This document shows positions 10,001 to 21,261 of a stretch of DNA of 21,261 nt, in pieces; within the stretch, counting starts at the first letter, position 1, and each line of letters starts with the position of its first letter. The notes under the pieces were generated by a model. It had not been told where the DNA came from and made no database searches. It saw nothing but the letters and a program-made list of their open reading frames with translations. A program made the translations under genes and the position numbers. The stretch spans positions 28,305 to 49,565 of the forward strand of contig QKYT01000459.1 of the NCBI GenBank assembly GCA_003550305.1, given 5' to 3'. The DNA comes from Glomus cerebriforme. Taxonomy: Eukaryota; Glomeromycota; Glomeromycetes; Glomerales; Glomeraceae.

Positions 10001-11983
10001 ATGATCAAGGTCAATATTGGTACGACGATGGTAAGTTATTTTAAAGAAAATTTCATTTTACAACATTTATATAATATATAACCTAATTTTTTATTGTTAC
10101 AGCCGGATATCCTCAAATGAATATGAATATGATGAATGCTCCTGGTGGTTATTATGATCCATCATATTTTGAATCTGGATTTTACCCAGCTGAACCTTTT
10201 CCAGCACAACCACAATTCATGCCACCTTTTAGACCTCCAGTTTATGATGATTTTTGGGATAATAGACCAATGATGCCACCGCAGGGTAATTTTACTCCGT
10301 TTGGGAATAATATGGGAGGTGGTATGGGCGGTGCTATGCAACCTTTCAGAGGTGGAGGATTTCGTGGAGGGTTCCCACAACGTGGAAGTAGTTTTCAAAA
10401 TCGAGGCCGAGGTGGAGGTCGCGGAAGAGGTACAGGTTTTTTCCATGAACAACGACCATTTAACAGCGGACGTGGAAATAATAATGATTTCAGAAGAGAA
10501 TCAAGTATGGGCCCTTCAATTGGCAGACGAGAAGTGTAAGTATGACTGACGGAATATATATTAGCAATTACTATATTTTAAAACGAATTTAATAACATTT
10601 TAAATGTTTAGATCTGAGAGAGAATATCGTGAAGGCGAACCAAAATATGATGATGATCGATTAGTGGATGATTTTGGACGCGATTTGGCGCGTCGTAAAT
10701 CATCAGTGTCGCATCATTCACTAGATAAGGATAATGATACACGTGATAAGCTATCTCCTTCTCTTATATCTGATCGTGATCGTGATAGGCGTGATAGGGA
10801 CGTAATTCCAGATGAAGATTTAGAAAATAGAAGGCGAGAAAAGGCAAGAAGTCATAGTAGAAGTAGAAGCAAAGAAAGACGAAGTAGCAGTAGGTCACAC
10901 CATCGTAGTTCTCGAAGACATCGTGAAGGATCACATCGCAGTCAATCACCGTCAAGACATGATCGTATGTTATATGATGAACGAAGAAAGAGTTCAACAT
11001 CATCAAGACGTCGAAGTCGTAGTCGTGGGAGTCGCGGGATAGAAAGGAAAGAAGAACGAAGATACGGTGACGATAGACGATATTATGACGATAGGCGATA
11101 TTCTGTATCTGAAAGAAGAGAAGAAAGACGTGAATCAATGTCAGATAGAAGAAGTGATAGAGATAGAGATAGACGTGAATCATTGAGTGACAGACGTGAT
11201 GACCGTCGTGATTCATATAGTAGTTCACGTTATGATAGTAGGCGTGAATCAATTGGGGATAGAAAAGATAGTAGACATATTTCAATGGATGAAAGAAAAG
11301 ACGAAATACGCAATCAAGATTTAAATGAACGTTATGAAGCAGTTAAAGCTCGAACACCTTCACCTAATAGAATATCGAATGATGAAAATGGTAAAAATTT
11401 GTATCATAGTCCACGTGAATTTGATGTCGAAATGCAGGATGAAAAAAACAATCAATTAGAATCGATAGAACAAACTTATGAAGATACTGAAAGACAATCA
11501 CGATCAGAGTCACCGAAACCCATAATATATACAGATGAATTTCGGGTACCTGATGATGATGAAGTTGATAATGTAATCGATGTTTCAACTAATGAAGAGT
11601 TAGTAGATGATGATGATGATGTAGATGTTTATCCAACGAAGGATGATATACCTACTACACCTCCTTCACCCGATAAAGATCATTCATCATCTTCAGGAAA
11701 ACGTCGCCATTCCTCATCTCATAAACATCGTAGTAAATATCACAGATCATCACATCATCGACGAGAGTCTTTAGATAAAGACGACCACGAAAGGAGAAGT
11801 TCTATATCTAAATCTCGTCATAATAGTTATTCAAAAGATGATTATCATCGAAGCGGAAGCCGAAAACATAAAAAACATCATTCGTCACGTCATCATAATA
11901 GTCGCCGCCATAGTAGTAGATCTAAAGATGGTGAGAATAATAGACGTAGACATCATAGCAGAGATAGGGATGAACGGAGATAA
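7062..11983 (+). CDS. MPE1: RBBP6/Mpe1 homologue (DWNN, zinc knuckle, RING; RGG and RS tail)
   Basis: Ten exons join in frame: 7062-7227, 7334-7499, 7572-7751, 7822-7925, 8025-8196, 8281-8447, 9204-9655, 9730-10030, 10103-10535 and 10612-11983. They encode 1,170 aa, and all introns are GT-AG. Residues 1-76 form the ubiquitin-like DWNN domain (ends ALIPRNTPIVVRRVP). A CCHC zinc knuckle lies at C199, C202, H207 and C212. A RING/U-box-like finger spans C295-C339 (CMIC, CC, CDEC, CPNC). An acidic linker, a Q-rich block (about 470-569), a G/RGG-rich block (about 570-713) and a long RS/RD-rich tail follow. Known members belong to the cleavage and polyadenylation machinery in the nucleus and act as ubiquitin ligases. 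Yeast Mpe1 is much shorter and lacks the RS tail, so the architecture is closer to animal RBBP6. The start is fixed by the DWNN domain beginning at the first ATG. Intron 6 (756 bp) is about seven times longer than the others and interrupts the RING. Confidence 0.93.
8448..9203 (+). other. Unusually long intron 6 of the RBBP6-like gene
   Basis: This intron begins GTACGT, ends ACATAG and is 756 bp long; the other eight are 70-106 bp. It separates the RING cysteine codon (split T|GT) from its continuation. The frame of exon 6 stays open into it until a stop at 8753-8755. Inside is a 69-nt, stop-free, phase-compatible segment (8772-8840) preceded by ACAG and followed by GT, which could act as a cassette exon. 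Near 9040-9065 a pyrimidine tract, ACTAAC and TTACAG make a plausible alternative acceptor. No mobile-element coding sequence is visible. Confidence 0.7.
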
Positions 11984-12526
11984 TGAAGTGAAATAATAAG
12001 TTGTTTGTAAAAAAAAAAAAAAAAAGTATATAATAGAAAATGTAGTAAGAACAAACAACTTTAATTTAGTTGCTTTGTATCTATGTAAATAGTATATTTT
12101 TTTTTTTTTTAATTTAAATATACTATTTACATGTATATATATTTAGTTTAAAATAATTTTTTTAAAAAAATTGGACAATTAATATATATATATATATAAA
12201 AAAAAAAAAAACTGATTTTTTCTTGCTTATTGTTTGTTTTATTACAAGTATTTGCCTTTTCTTCATAATAAAAAAATTTTATTATATCATGTAATTAAAT
12301 ATAATGTTATCTTAAAATGTGATTATAATGATTATAATGTATCGTAGTAAAGTGATTTTTCAGTAAATCAGACCTTTATTAACATGATAAATAATAATGT
12401 CAGACAAAACATAACGAAACAATTTATTTTTGTATTACTTTATTTTCGTGGGTAACCCAAAATTGTATATATTTAATTTGATAAAGGAATGAAAAATAAA
12501 TAATAATAAAGTAGTATCTATTCAAA
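11984..12526. other. Convergent 3' ends of the RBBP6-like and aminotransferase genes
   Basis: No gene is seen here. The stretch holds both 3' untranslated regions. A plus-strand AATAAA at 12267-12272 and minus-strand AATAAA signals (complement at 12439-12444 and 12423-12428) are candidate polyadenylation signals. Long A and T tracts and an (AT)n run near 12182-12198 fill the rest. Confidence 0.5.
12083..12132 (+). repeat. Perfect 17-bp inverted repeat in the RBBP6-like 3' UTR
   Basis: ATGTAAATAGTATATTT (12083-12099) is exactly complementary to AAATATACTATTTACAT (12116-12132), with a 16-nt T-rich loop. As RNA the left arm contains UGUAAAUA, the consensus site of Pumilio/PUF proteins, and this would be hidden when the hairpin forms. 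It lies 100-150 nt after the stop codon. It could equally be the ends of a tiny inverted-repeat element. Confidence 0.7.
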
Positions 12527-14536
<2,010 letters not shown>

Positions 14537-15091
14537 TTTGAAAGGAATTATTCCAGATTTTATATAAAAATTCTTTAAAAGATTATCAAAATGATTAGCT
14601 GATTTGTCATTCTTAGATAAGATTTCACATAATTTCAAAATGGATTGATTACCTAAAAAAAGGGATGGAAGAGGAGAAATATTTAAAATCTAAATGGGTA
14701 TTTTATAGTAGAGATTGTAGATCATCCGTGGGAAATTTGACAATCTTATAAATGCAATTTATCTAAATCTAGGAAATAGAAATCTGGGGCATGCTGTTCT
14801 ATGATTTACAATGTCATGTGGTGAATTCAAAAACGTGAATTTTTATGCTACGCTCCGTATTTTCATAAATTAAATCATTTATACTAAGAACATTAAATTA
14901 TAAAACTATAAAAAAAAAAAAGATTTATAATAATATTCAAAAAATAATAATACATTATTTCATCGTATCTAACTTATATAAGCAAGTTTTAAAACTAATT
15001 GTTAACTAATTGTTAAATAGATATATTATACATACCTCCTTGCAAGTTATTAACCTTTGCGGTATACATTATGGATATATATTTATTTACA
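14537..15091 (-). other. 5' leader and promoter region of the aminotransferase gene, after ATG27
   Basis: No complete gene is seen. Reading toward the aminotransferase there is a TATAAAA-like box (about 14700), a pyrimidine-rich run ending TTTTTTTAG (14653), then 116 nt open in the main frame up to the assigned ATG. The leader contains an ATG-TGA start-stop pair (14630-14625) and an 11-codon upstream frame (14610-14575). If TTTTTTTAG is a real acceptor, an upstream exon could supply a longer N-terminus. Confidence 0.4.
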
Positions 15092-16619
15092 TTATACCCT
15101 AAAAATAATATAAATTTATAAGGAAAAAAAAAAAGGTAAAATTACTAAATAACTAAAATTCAAAAAAATATTGATATAAAACCTGCTATATCCGCCACGA
15201 CCCGTTCTGAACGAATTAACAATATATTTGAATACATCCTGTGAATAAAAAAAATTAATTACGTAATTGATAATAATACTATGAAAAAAAGAAAAAAGAT
15301 TTTTATTTACCGAAACTAGATAAGGGACGTCTCTCCAAAAGTCCCTAAAAATAATTTAAATTGAAGACCAAAGAATTATATAAATATATATATTTTTAAG
15401 GTCAAATGAGAGCTTCTAAAAGTATAAAACTTACAAATGAGGTAATAAATCCCAACCATGTGCTTTATAAGCATGATACTTATAAGCAGCTCCAATTCCA
15501 AAATAGCATAAACCAATAAAAATTAAGCTGTTAAATTATGATATTTGTTAATTTTCACATTAATAAATTTCAATTAAAGAAGACATCAAAATTCACTTAC
15601 GTGAGTATAAATTTAGTAAATCCACTCATGCCTTTATCTTCTTCAGGAATTTTTTCTCTATTGATTCAGATTTGTATCCTTTAAAGAGGACTTTAATTAA
15701 AAATTAATGATATTTATATAATAACATACCCGCAAGCAGCCTGAGTTTCCCACTCTATAAATAATGTATTTTCCTTGTAATTGTATTTTGTTATCTTATT
15801 ATCTCCTTGCTAAATTGTTGAATATAATTTATAAAGACATTTCATAATAAACTTCAGTTACTTTCTTTAATTAAATTATAATTCACCTTTTTACAAATAA
15901 ACGTAATGTTTGCTTGTTGTGGTTCATCATTGTAGGAAGCTCCATGATATATCATTGAGAGGTGTCCTGTTAAATAATGGAATTTAAGAATGAAGTATTT
16001 CTCAGGAATGTTATAAATAAACTGTCTTAAAATAAACTAAAATGCTAAAATTTACCGTGCATATCATCGTTATTCAAGGCAGGTCCTAAAGCTAATTCGG
16101 GATTTAATTCTCCGCCAGCTATTTGTTTAATACTTATAATTCGTGGATCTTTACGGCCTTCTAAATAATTAGTTTTGATTTGACAAATATATGTATTATT
16201 ATCACAATGATTTTTTTTACTTTCATCATCATCATTATCATATGTCAAAGGTGCACAGGGATTTATATGATACTCAGTATCCGTAATAGTTGGAGGCGTT
16301 TTTTCTTCCTGAGTTATTTTCTCTGTTCTATAACCATTAAACATAATTTTAATCAACTGTTCGAGAATAGTAGCATCATAAAATAAAAGAAGGCACAAAG
16401 AATCATTGGTGAAAAAGAGATAAGCTATTATTTGCTCTTACAGCTCGTAAAAAGTCGCTTAAAGTAATAATGCAAAACCTACTTGTTGAGGCTTTGAAGA
16501 TTAAATTTTATACGATCAACCTCAAATTCAGAACAGTCAAACGCGAAAGACGTTTGCCCTAATGCAAGTATTGCAAGGATCGCAAATGCAAATAAAAAAA
16601 TACTTGTAAATTTCCACAT
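15092..16619 (-). CDS. ATG27: ATG27-like autophagy type I membrane protein
   Basis: Nine exons join in frame to 271 aa: 16619-16483, 16327-16056, 15966-15887, 15809-15730, 15657-15601, 15527-15435, 15344-15311, 15238-15183 and 15098-15092 (stop at 15094-15092). A signal peptide (MWKFTSIFLFAFAILAILAL, cleavage likely near SFA/FDC) leads into a lumenal mannose-6-phosphate-receptor-homology domain. That domain has six cysteines (FDC, INPC, NHC, TYIC, TFIC, QAAC), IKQIAGGELN and EPQQANITFIC. One membrane helix spans about residues 203-226. The cytosolic tail has WDLLPHLDFWRDVPYLV and ends GGYSRV. In yeast, Atg27 cycles between Golgi, endosome and vacuole and assists Atg9 traffic; its C-terminal tyrosine motif is a sorting signal, and YSRV fits YxxPhi. 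The first intron (155 bp) is the least certain join; another acceptor would lengthen the lumenal part. Confidence 0.88.
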
Positions 16620-16686
16620 TGTTCTGCAAAAATTAAAGCTTTCATAATTGATAGGGAAATTTCAGGTCGGCAAATTGGAAATATCA

Positions 16687-16696
16687 ATCACGTGAT
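16687..16696. promoter_or_regulatory. ATCACGTGAT palindrome upstream of ATG27
   Basis: A perfect 10-bp palindrome with a CACGTG core lies about 70 bp before the ATG27 start codon. It resembles the CLEAR-type E-box (GTCACGTGAC) used by bHLH-Zip factors on lysosome and autophagy genes in animals, differing only at the outer base pair. Regulation in this fungus is an inference. Confidence 0.4.
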
Positions 16697-16869
16697 AACG
16701 GATACGCTTTTTGCTTAGTAATACAGTTGTAATATCAGATTCGAAATCGTAACTTATCCTCTTTTTTTCCATGTATTTATCTGCACTAAGAAACTTGGTA
16801 TCTCATCAGAACACCTTTGTGTCATAGAAAAAATTTATACTTTGAACGATAAAAACAACTCCTCAGTTC

Positions 16870-17140
16870 TCGCTTTCCAGCCTATGAACTCGTCAGTTGA
16901 TACCGGCTCAGGTGTCAACTTCAAATGACCAGACTTTAAGACCTTATTGGAACAGACAAGTCGTGGAATGGTCTCAGAAATTGTGGTTACCCATCATAAT
17001 CGGCTCTGCCGGTTTGTCTTCGACCTCAATCAGTCCTCCATACTACAAAACGCGATATAACCTTCGTTGAGCACGAACTTCCCCAGGATACCCTTGCAAT
17101 CAACAGCGTCTTCATTTGTTGAATGCAAGAAGAGCACTAT
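16870..17140 (+). pseudogene. IS607-type serine recombinase (TnpA) relic
   Basis: Plus-strand frames together match the middle and end of an IS607-family small serine recombinase. FPAYELVS (16874-16897) is followed, after a one-base frameshift, by DTGSGVNFK and a TGA at 16926-16928. The same frame then reads PDFKTLLEQTSRGMVSEIVV and THHNRLCRFVFDL up to TAA 17058-17060. Another frame continues with EHELPQDTLAINSVF, broken by a TGA near 17119. The S-D-x-G-S-G-x-N, LL-x5-G-x3-E-I-V-V and H-x2-R-L-x-R-F spacing is characteristic of IS607 TnpA. The N-terminal part with the catalytic serine is not recognisable upstream. No accompanying TnpB/Fanzor gene is seen. The element is inactive, and its ends cannot be placed. 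Confidence 0.72.
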
Positions 17141-18227
17141 GTACCGAAGAGAATGGAAAACTAAAGATAACAAAAATGATAAGGAAACAAAAGATCCTGA
17201 CAAAAGACAAAAAATTACAATACAGAACTTTCCTTTTTTAGGGAATTTTGATAATGCCAGTCGGAATTTTATTAATTCTGACCCTGAAATAAGAAATTCT
17301 GGTTCAGCCCTTATAATATATATTTTTGGATTCTGTATTTGATAGCTAAAAAAAATGGGATATAAAAGATTTCAAAAAAAAAAAACTAAAAATCATTATT
17401 ATCATTTAAAGATTTATTATAGATAATAACCAAAACTTTTCAAAGGAAGATTGGAATTATTTTATGTTACGCATCTGCATTTATTTTATTTTAAAACAAA
17501 AAGAAAGTATAATAAATGACTATCATAAAAGATAGATTGTGATTGTAAAATTATATATGAATGTAAAACAAATGAATGAATATTTCATTGGGTATATGAA
17601 ATACAGAAACAGATCTGTAAAATACAAGCTGTAGTTTCAATTAATCCAGAAGTTTATATTTCATTTACATAGTATTTTTTAACAAAAGGTAGGAGAATAT
17701 GATATAGTATATATCTTTTATTTATGTAAGATCTTAAGACTGTTATCTTTAATCTCAAAATGAAAATAAAAGAAAGAATTATATGTTAACAAAGCTATTG
17801 TAATGAAAGATCAGAATGAGATTTATCAAAAAAACAATCAAGTTTTTAATTGGATTGTTATTTTTCCTTTTGATGTTTCGGGCATATAAACAGAAAAACA
17901 CAAACAAAAAAAATGAGTACTCAGTAATAAAAATAATAAATAGCCTTTTTTTATTTGAAAATATTGGTTAGTGCTAATGTATTAATAATACAGTGCAAAA
18001 CTATTAGGATATTAAAAACGAAAAAAAGTGTGATGACTTTTTATAAATTAAGTTATTATAAAACACGAAATGGTTAAAAAAAAAAAATTATTTTATAAAT
18101 TTATATTGTTTGATATAAGATACTTATACTATTATCCCAATATTTAGCGCAAATGGGAATGACTAATATAAGTGATATTAAATGCTACATATTATTTGAT
18201 AATTTTGGATAAATTTACGACCAATTG

Positions 18228-20482
18228 TCATAAATCTTGTCGTCTTAAAACGGTTTGATTATTAATGTTTCTTTGATGATATCGTTGAGATTTCGATTTC
18301 GACGACTTATTTGACTTCTCTTTATTTCGAGAAGATTTTGAATGCGTCGAATGTGATTGTGAATATGAGAGGGGTTTCTTGGTGGTGATGATTGACTATT
18401 ACTAGGGGTGGTTTCTTCAATATCAGTTAGTTCAGGTTTCTTAGGTAGTTTTTTATTTTTTTTTTTCTCAAAAGATTAAAGAAAGGAAATATAAAGTTAA
18501 AATGAAATCGGATAAATAAATCATAAAGTACACTCAGGAGAAGACCTAAATAAAAATCAGATCTAATCCTTACGATACTGATCCCGCTGCAGGACGCCCT
18601 CTCTTCCTTTTCTTCTGGCTGGACATACCAGTACAATGATCACAGTACCATCTGCCTTCTGGTACAGCGGAGAGTCCGACGCAATCGATATGATACCACT
18701 CGACAGGACAATTCTGTTAAAGGAAAGAAACATAGGTTAGATTAATAATTTTAGAAGCTTCAAGATGATGAAAAATTTTATTACGTACCTCTCCGTCGCA
18801 TCCGATCATTTCTCCATAACTCACTTGACGGCAGATGCAATATACTGGCTCGTTTGGATCCGGTATGTAGTTGGACAGAAAGGTGCTACCTTCAGGAACT
18901 AGAGAATTATCATATGCCGCCGTCGAGTCATCTTGATCTAGAAGATTGGCACTGTTAATGCCATTTGAATCTGTAATTGCCGGAAGATGATCTTCGTTGG
19001 ACACTCGTAATTTAATACCTCTGGAGAGGTGACTGTTAACCGCATTTTCTATATTCGATGCATATGAAGTAGTGTTACCCTGCATATTACTATAATTTAT
19101 AAAAGAAAAAAAAAATCAGATATAAAAAGTTTCAAATATAATAAACTAAATATTGTATCAGGACTAAAATTACTTTTGTTTCCGGCGTCTTCCGTTGTTT
19201 GCACTGCTTGCTAAAGCTATTGATGAAGGGATGAAATTTTGAAATAGCAGAAAATCTTTAGAAATATAAAATATTAAATAATTGAGGAAAAATCCTAGAT
19301 TTCCATACCTTTATTTGATCGAGTTAAAGAGCTTGATGGGTTAGGAAGCATTGGCAACGCTATATATAGCGAAAGGCATATTAATTTTTATCTTAAAAAA
19401 GTAAATGCACATGTACCAATTTAAAGAATAAATTACAAATTTGTCCGTCGTCAGAGTCAGCGCTTGAATATAATCCTTTATTGTAATCATATGTCGTAGA
19501 TGGAAAGTTAGATGACGTAGCTGTTACCGATGTGTACGTTGATGCTCCATTTCGAACGGTCGCATGTGTTGAAGTAGAACTTGATTGAGCTATTGTTTGA
19601 GCTGCGGAAAAAGATTCGACTCTACCAGGACTTGCGGGAGTTGATGTTGATGAATCGCGAAGATTGTGCTGTGGAAACAAACTATCAAAATCTTCATCGA
19701 GACGTTTAATGTGTCTTTCAACCTTTACAATTTTATATAAATTTTAACAATTCCCTAAATGAAAGTTTTTTTACAAATATAATTTGATATTTACAAGAAA
19801 CCAAAAAAAAAAGATATAATTTACCAGTGCCAAGGCTCTGTCGGCAAGCTCAATCTTTTCATCTTGCAATTGTGATGCTCTCACATAATCTTTAATTATC
19901 TTATCTTTTAGCATTTCTTCATCTTCAAATTCGGTAACAACACGTCTTACTCGACGCCGTTTCTTTTTAATAATAATTTGTTCACCATCTTGATCTTCTT
20001 CGTAACGATCATCATCACTATTAGATTCCTCATCTTCCTCATCATCTTCATAAATACTCTCAACGATAGAGCAATCACTATCTTCATCAATAGGAAGACC
20101 ATCATACAAATTCCACAAACGTCTCTTACGACGTTCGATTCTTTCCATCAATCCTATTTAGGTGGATTGATAGAATATACGGAAAATTTAAAGGTCATTT
20201 TATGACCTATTTCCAAAAAAGGAAATTTTACTAACTATTGTATTTACTTACGTTCAATTTCTTGGTCCTTATTTGTTAGTTCAGAGAAGTGATAATGTAT
20301 TTCTGAAGGAAGATTATCGATACCTTCGAAGGTATTTTAGAATAAACACGTTAATTTATACTTGATTCATATAATTCATGAAATTTACTCAACAGAATAT
20401 TAATCAAATATATGAAAAAGAATTCTTTAATCCTACTTCCTAAGAATTGTATTAAGTATTCGTTAGCGTCTATTGCTTCCAT
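18228..20482 (-). CDS. ING-family protein with PHD finger (histone reader)
   Basis: Minus-strand exons 20482-20437, 20323-20252, 20153-19825, 19722-19437, 19359-19309, 19216-19174, 19089-18789 and 18713-18579 join in frame to 421 codons; a final exon probably starts at 18466. The ING N-terminal helical domain is split: residues 1-41 ([19 protein letters not shown]) and about 115-155 ([32 protein letters not shown]). Between them lies an acidic, then basic insert. A Ser/Thr-rich linker leads to a C4HC3 PHD finger with C360, C362, C373, C378, H384, C387, C400 and C403. It keeps the aromatic and acidic residues expected for H3K4me3 binding (Y359, D374, W382). [12 protein letters not shown] after it looks like an AT-hook. 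ING proteins guide histone acetyltransferase or deacetylase complexes in the nucleus. The C-terminus is uncertain: one frame ends at 18247-18245 (494 aa), whereas a more Ser/Lys-rich frame ends at 18230-18228 and would need a one-base shift near 18375. Confidence 0.85.
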
Positions 20483-20725
20483 ATTTACAATAATAATAGT
20501 TGAAAGAAGTAAAGAAAAGGTTTGTTTTGAGTTTTCAAAACAAAAAAGATTCAATTTGATTTGAAGCACTAGATCGAAATAAATGAAATAAATCAACCAG
20601 GTAATGATAGCGAGCGAAATGGCATACAATTCAAAAATCACCTATGAAATTTGACCTTATAAGATCATGAGCATGACAAATGATTGGTTGAATAAATCTG
20701 CGGTTACTGTAGTACAAGTTATTCA

Positions 20726-20731
20726 CACGTG
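20726..20731. promoter_or_regulatory. CACGTG E-box upstream of the ING gene
   Basis: A CACGTG core, in the context ATTCACACGTGGTAAA, lies about 245 bp before the ING start codon. It is the third such core in an upstream region of this window. Function is not shown. Confidence 0.25.
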
Positions 20732-21227
20732 GTAAATTTCATTCGAGAAGGAATTGTTTTTCGAGAACAATCAGAAATCAGATTACCTATGTTATTGTTC
20801 TTTTTCACTAAATTAGTGCATAACAAATTTTTCAAGAATTACTGCCCGCGTCCATCGTTATGAAAGAGGTAAATTGTATAGAAACAACAAAGAAACGACA
20901 GGTTACCATTTTAATCTAGACACAAGCTGTTAAATTAATCTCTATAGTTGAATTGTCAAATTTGCATTTACCACAAACTGTCAATTTTAAAAAGAACCAT
21001 TAATGGAAATACTGTAAACGATAAAGCACCAATGTTTACATATAAACAAATGTTGAAATCTTTCAGGTTGTATTTTTATAGCCAGGTTCGTTTTATTCTT
21101 AATAAATAAAGATTCTTTGCCAATAAAACAAATGGACTTATGATATATTTTCAGTAACATTACAATGATTATAATGATTAAGGCAATAATAATATAATGA
21201 TAATAATTAGATGGTAGAAAAGCTAGA

Positions 21228-21234
<7 letters not shown>

Positions 21235-21261
<27 letters not shown>
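21235..21261. repeat. (TA)n microsatellite at the window edge
   Basis: An uninterrupted alternating TA run of 27 nt reaches the last base of the window and may continue beyond it. Confidence 0.95.

Larger units (their letters stand above)
16620..18227. other. Intergenic region between ATG27 and the ING gene
   Basis: The first part is the ATG27 upstream region with an E-box palindrome. About 16870-17140 holds a serine-recombinase relic and is noticeably less AT-rich than its surroundings. From about 17340 to 18227 the sequence is AT-rich with no gene visible; its right end contains the ING gene's 3' UTR. Confidence 0.5.
20483..21261. other. Upstream region of the ING gene
   Basis: No gene is recognised. 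The frame upstream of the ING start codon stays open for another 53 codons, but it is hydrophobic, AT-driven and unlike the family, so I treat it as leader. A CACGTG lies at 20726-20731, and the right edge is an AT microsatellite. Confidence 0.5.

Noticed and set aside
10764..11285. Minus-strand 173-codon Tyr/His-rich frame
   Set aside because: Antisense of the RS/RD-repeat exon of the RBBP6-like gene; the repeat bias removes stops on the other strand.
17067..17342. Plus-strand 91-codon frame between ATG27 and ING
   Set aside because: Its first third overlaps the recombinase relic in another frame, and the rest shows no domain. I cannot support it as a gene.
20483..20641. Longer N-terminus for the ING protein from an upstream ATG at 20641
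   Set aside because: The extension is hydrophobic and unlike ING proteins, whose helical domain begins at the downstream ATG at 20482.

Overview
The window looks like nuclear DNA from a filamentous, early-diverging fungus. The base composition is very AT-rich. Genes carry many short GT-AG introns (about 67-155 bp) with T-rich acceptors, and the proteins are typically eukaryotic. The style most resembles an arbuscular mycorrhizal fungus (Glomeromycotina, Rhizophagus-like), but that placement is inference from composition and gene content, not from a marker.

Layout. (1) 1-4135, minus strand: a graveyard of decayed mobile or viral-type genes. A treble-clef zinc-ribbon fragment runs off the left edge (1-184). 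A nearly full-length family B DNA polymerase pseudogene follows (about 460-4135), with more than 20 stops and at least three frameshifts. (2) 4136-7061: gene-free AT-rich DNA holding an 82-bp tandem repeat and transposon-end-like repeats. (3) 7062-11983, plus strand: a ten-exon RBBP6/Mpe1 homologue (DWNN, zinc knuckle, RING, then Q-rich, RGG and RS tails; 1,170 aa), a pre-mRNA 3'-end processing factor and likely ubiquitin ligase. (4) 12527-14536, minus: a ten-exon aspartate aminotransferase (424 aa), convergent with RBBP6. (5) 15092-16619, minus: a nine-exon ATG27-like autophagy membrane protein (271 aa) ending in a YSRV sorting signal. (6) 16620-18227: an intergenic stretch holding a broken IS607-type serine recombinase relic at about 16870-17140 (plus strand). 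(7) about 18228-20482, minus: an ING-family chromatin reader with a C-terminal PHD finger and an unusual acidic insert. (8) 20483-21261: the ING upstream region and an AT microsatellite at the right edge.

The four intact genes are housekeeping genes of unrelated function and need not be co-regulated. Three of their upstream regions nevertheless contain a CACGTG E-box.

The most interesting signal is the pair of relics. A nucleocytovirus-like DNA polymerase and an IS607 recombinase, an element class shared by bacteria, giant viruses and some eukaryotes, lie about 13 kb apart in an otherwise ordinary fungal locus. Both are decayed and neither can encode a working protein as read.
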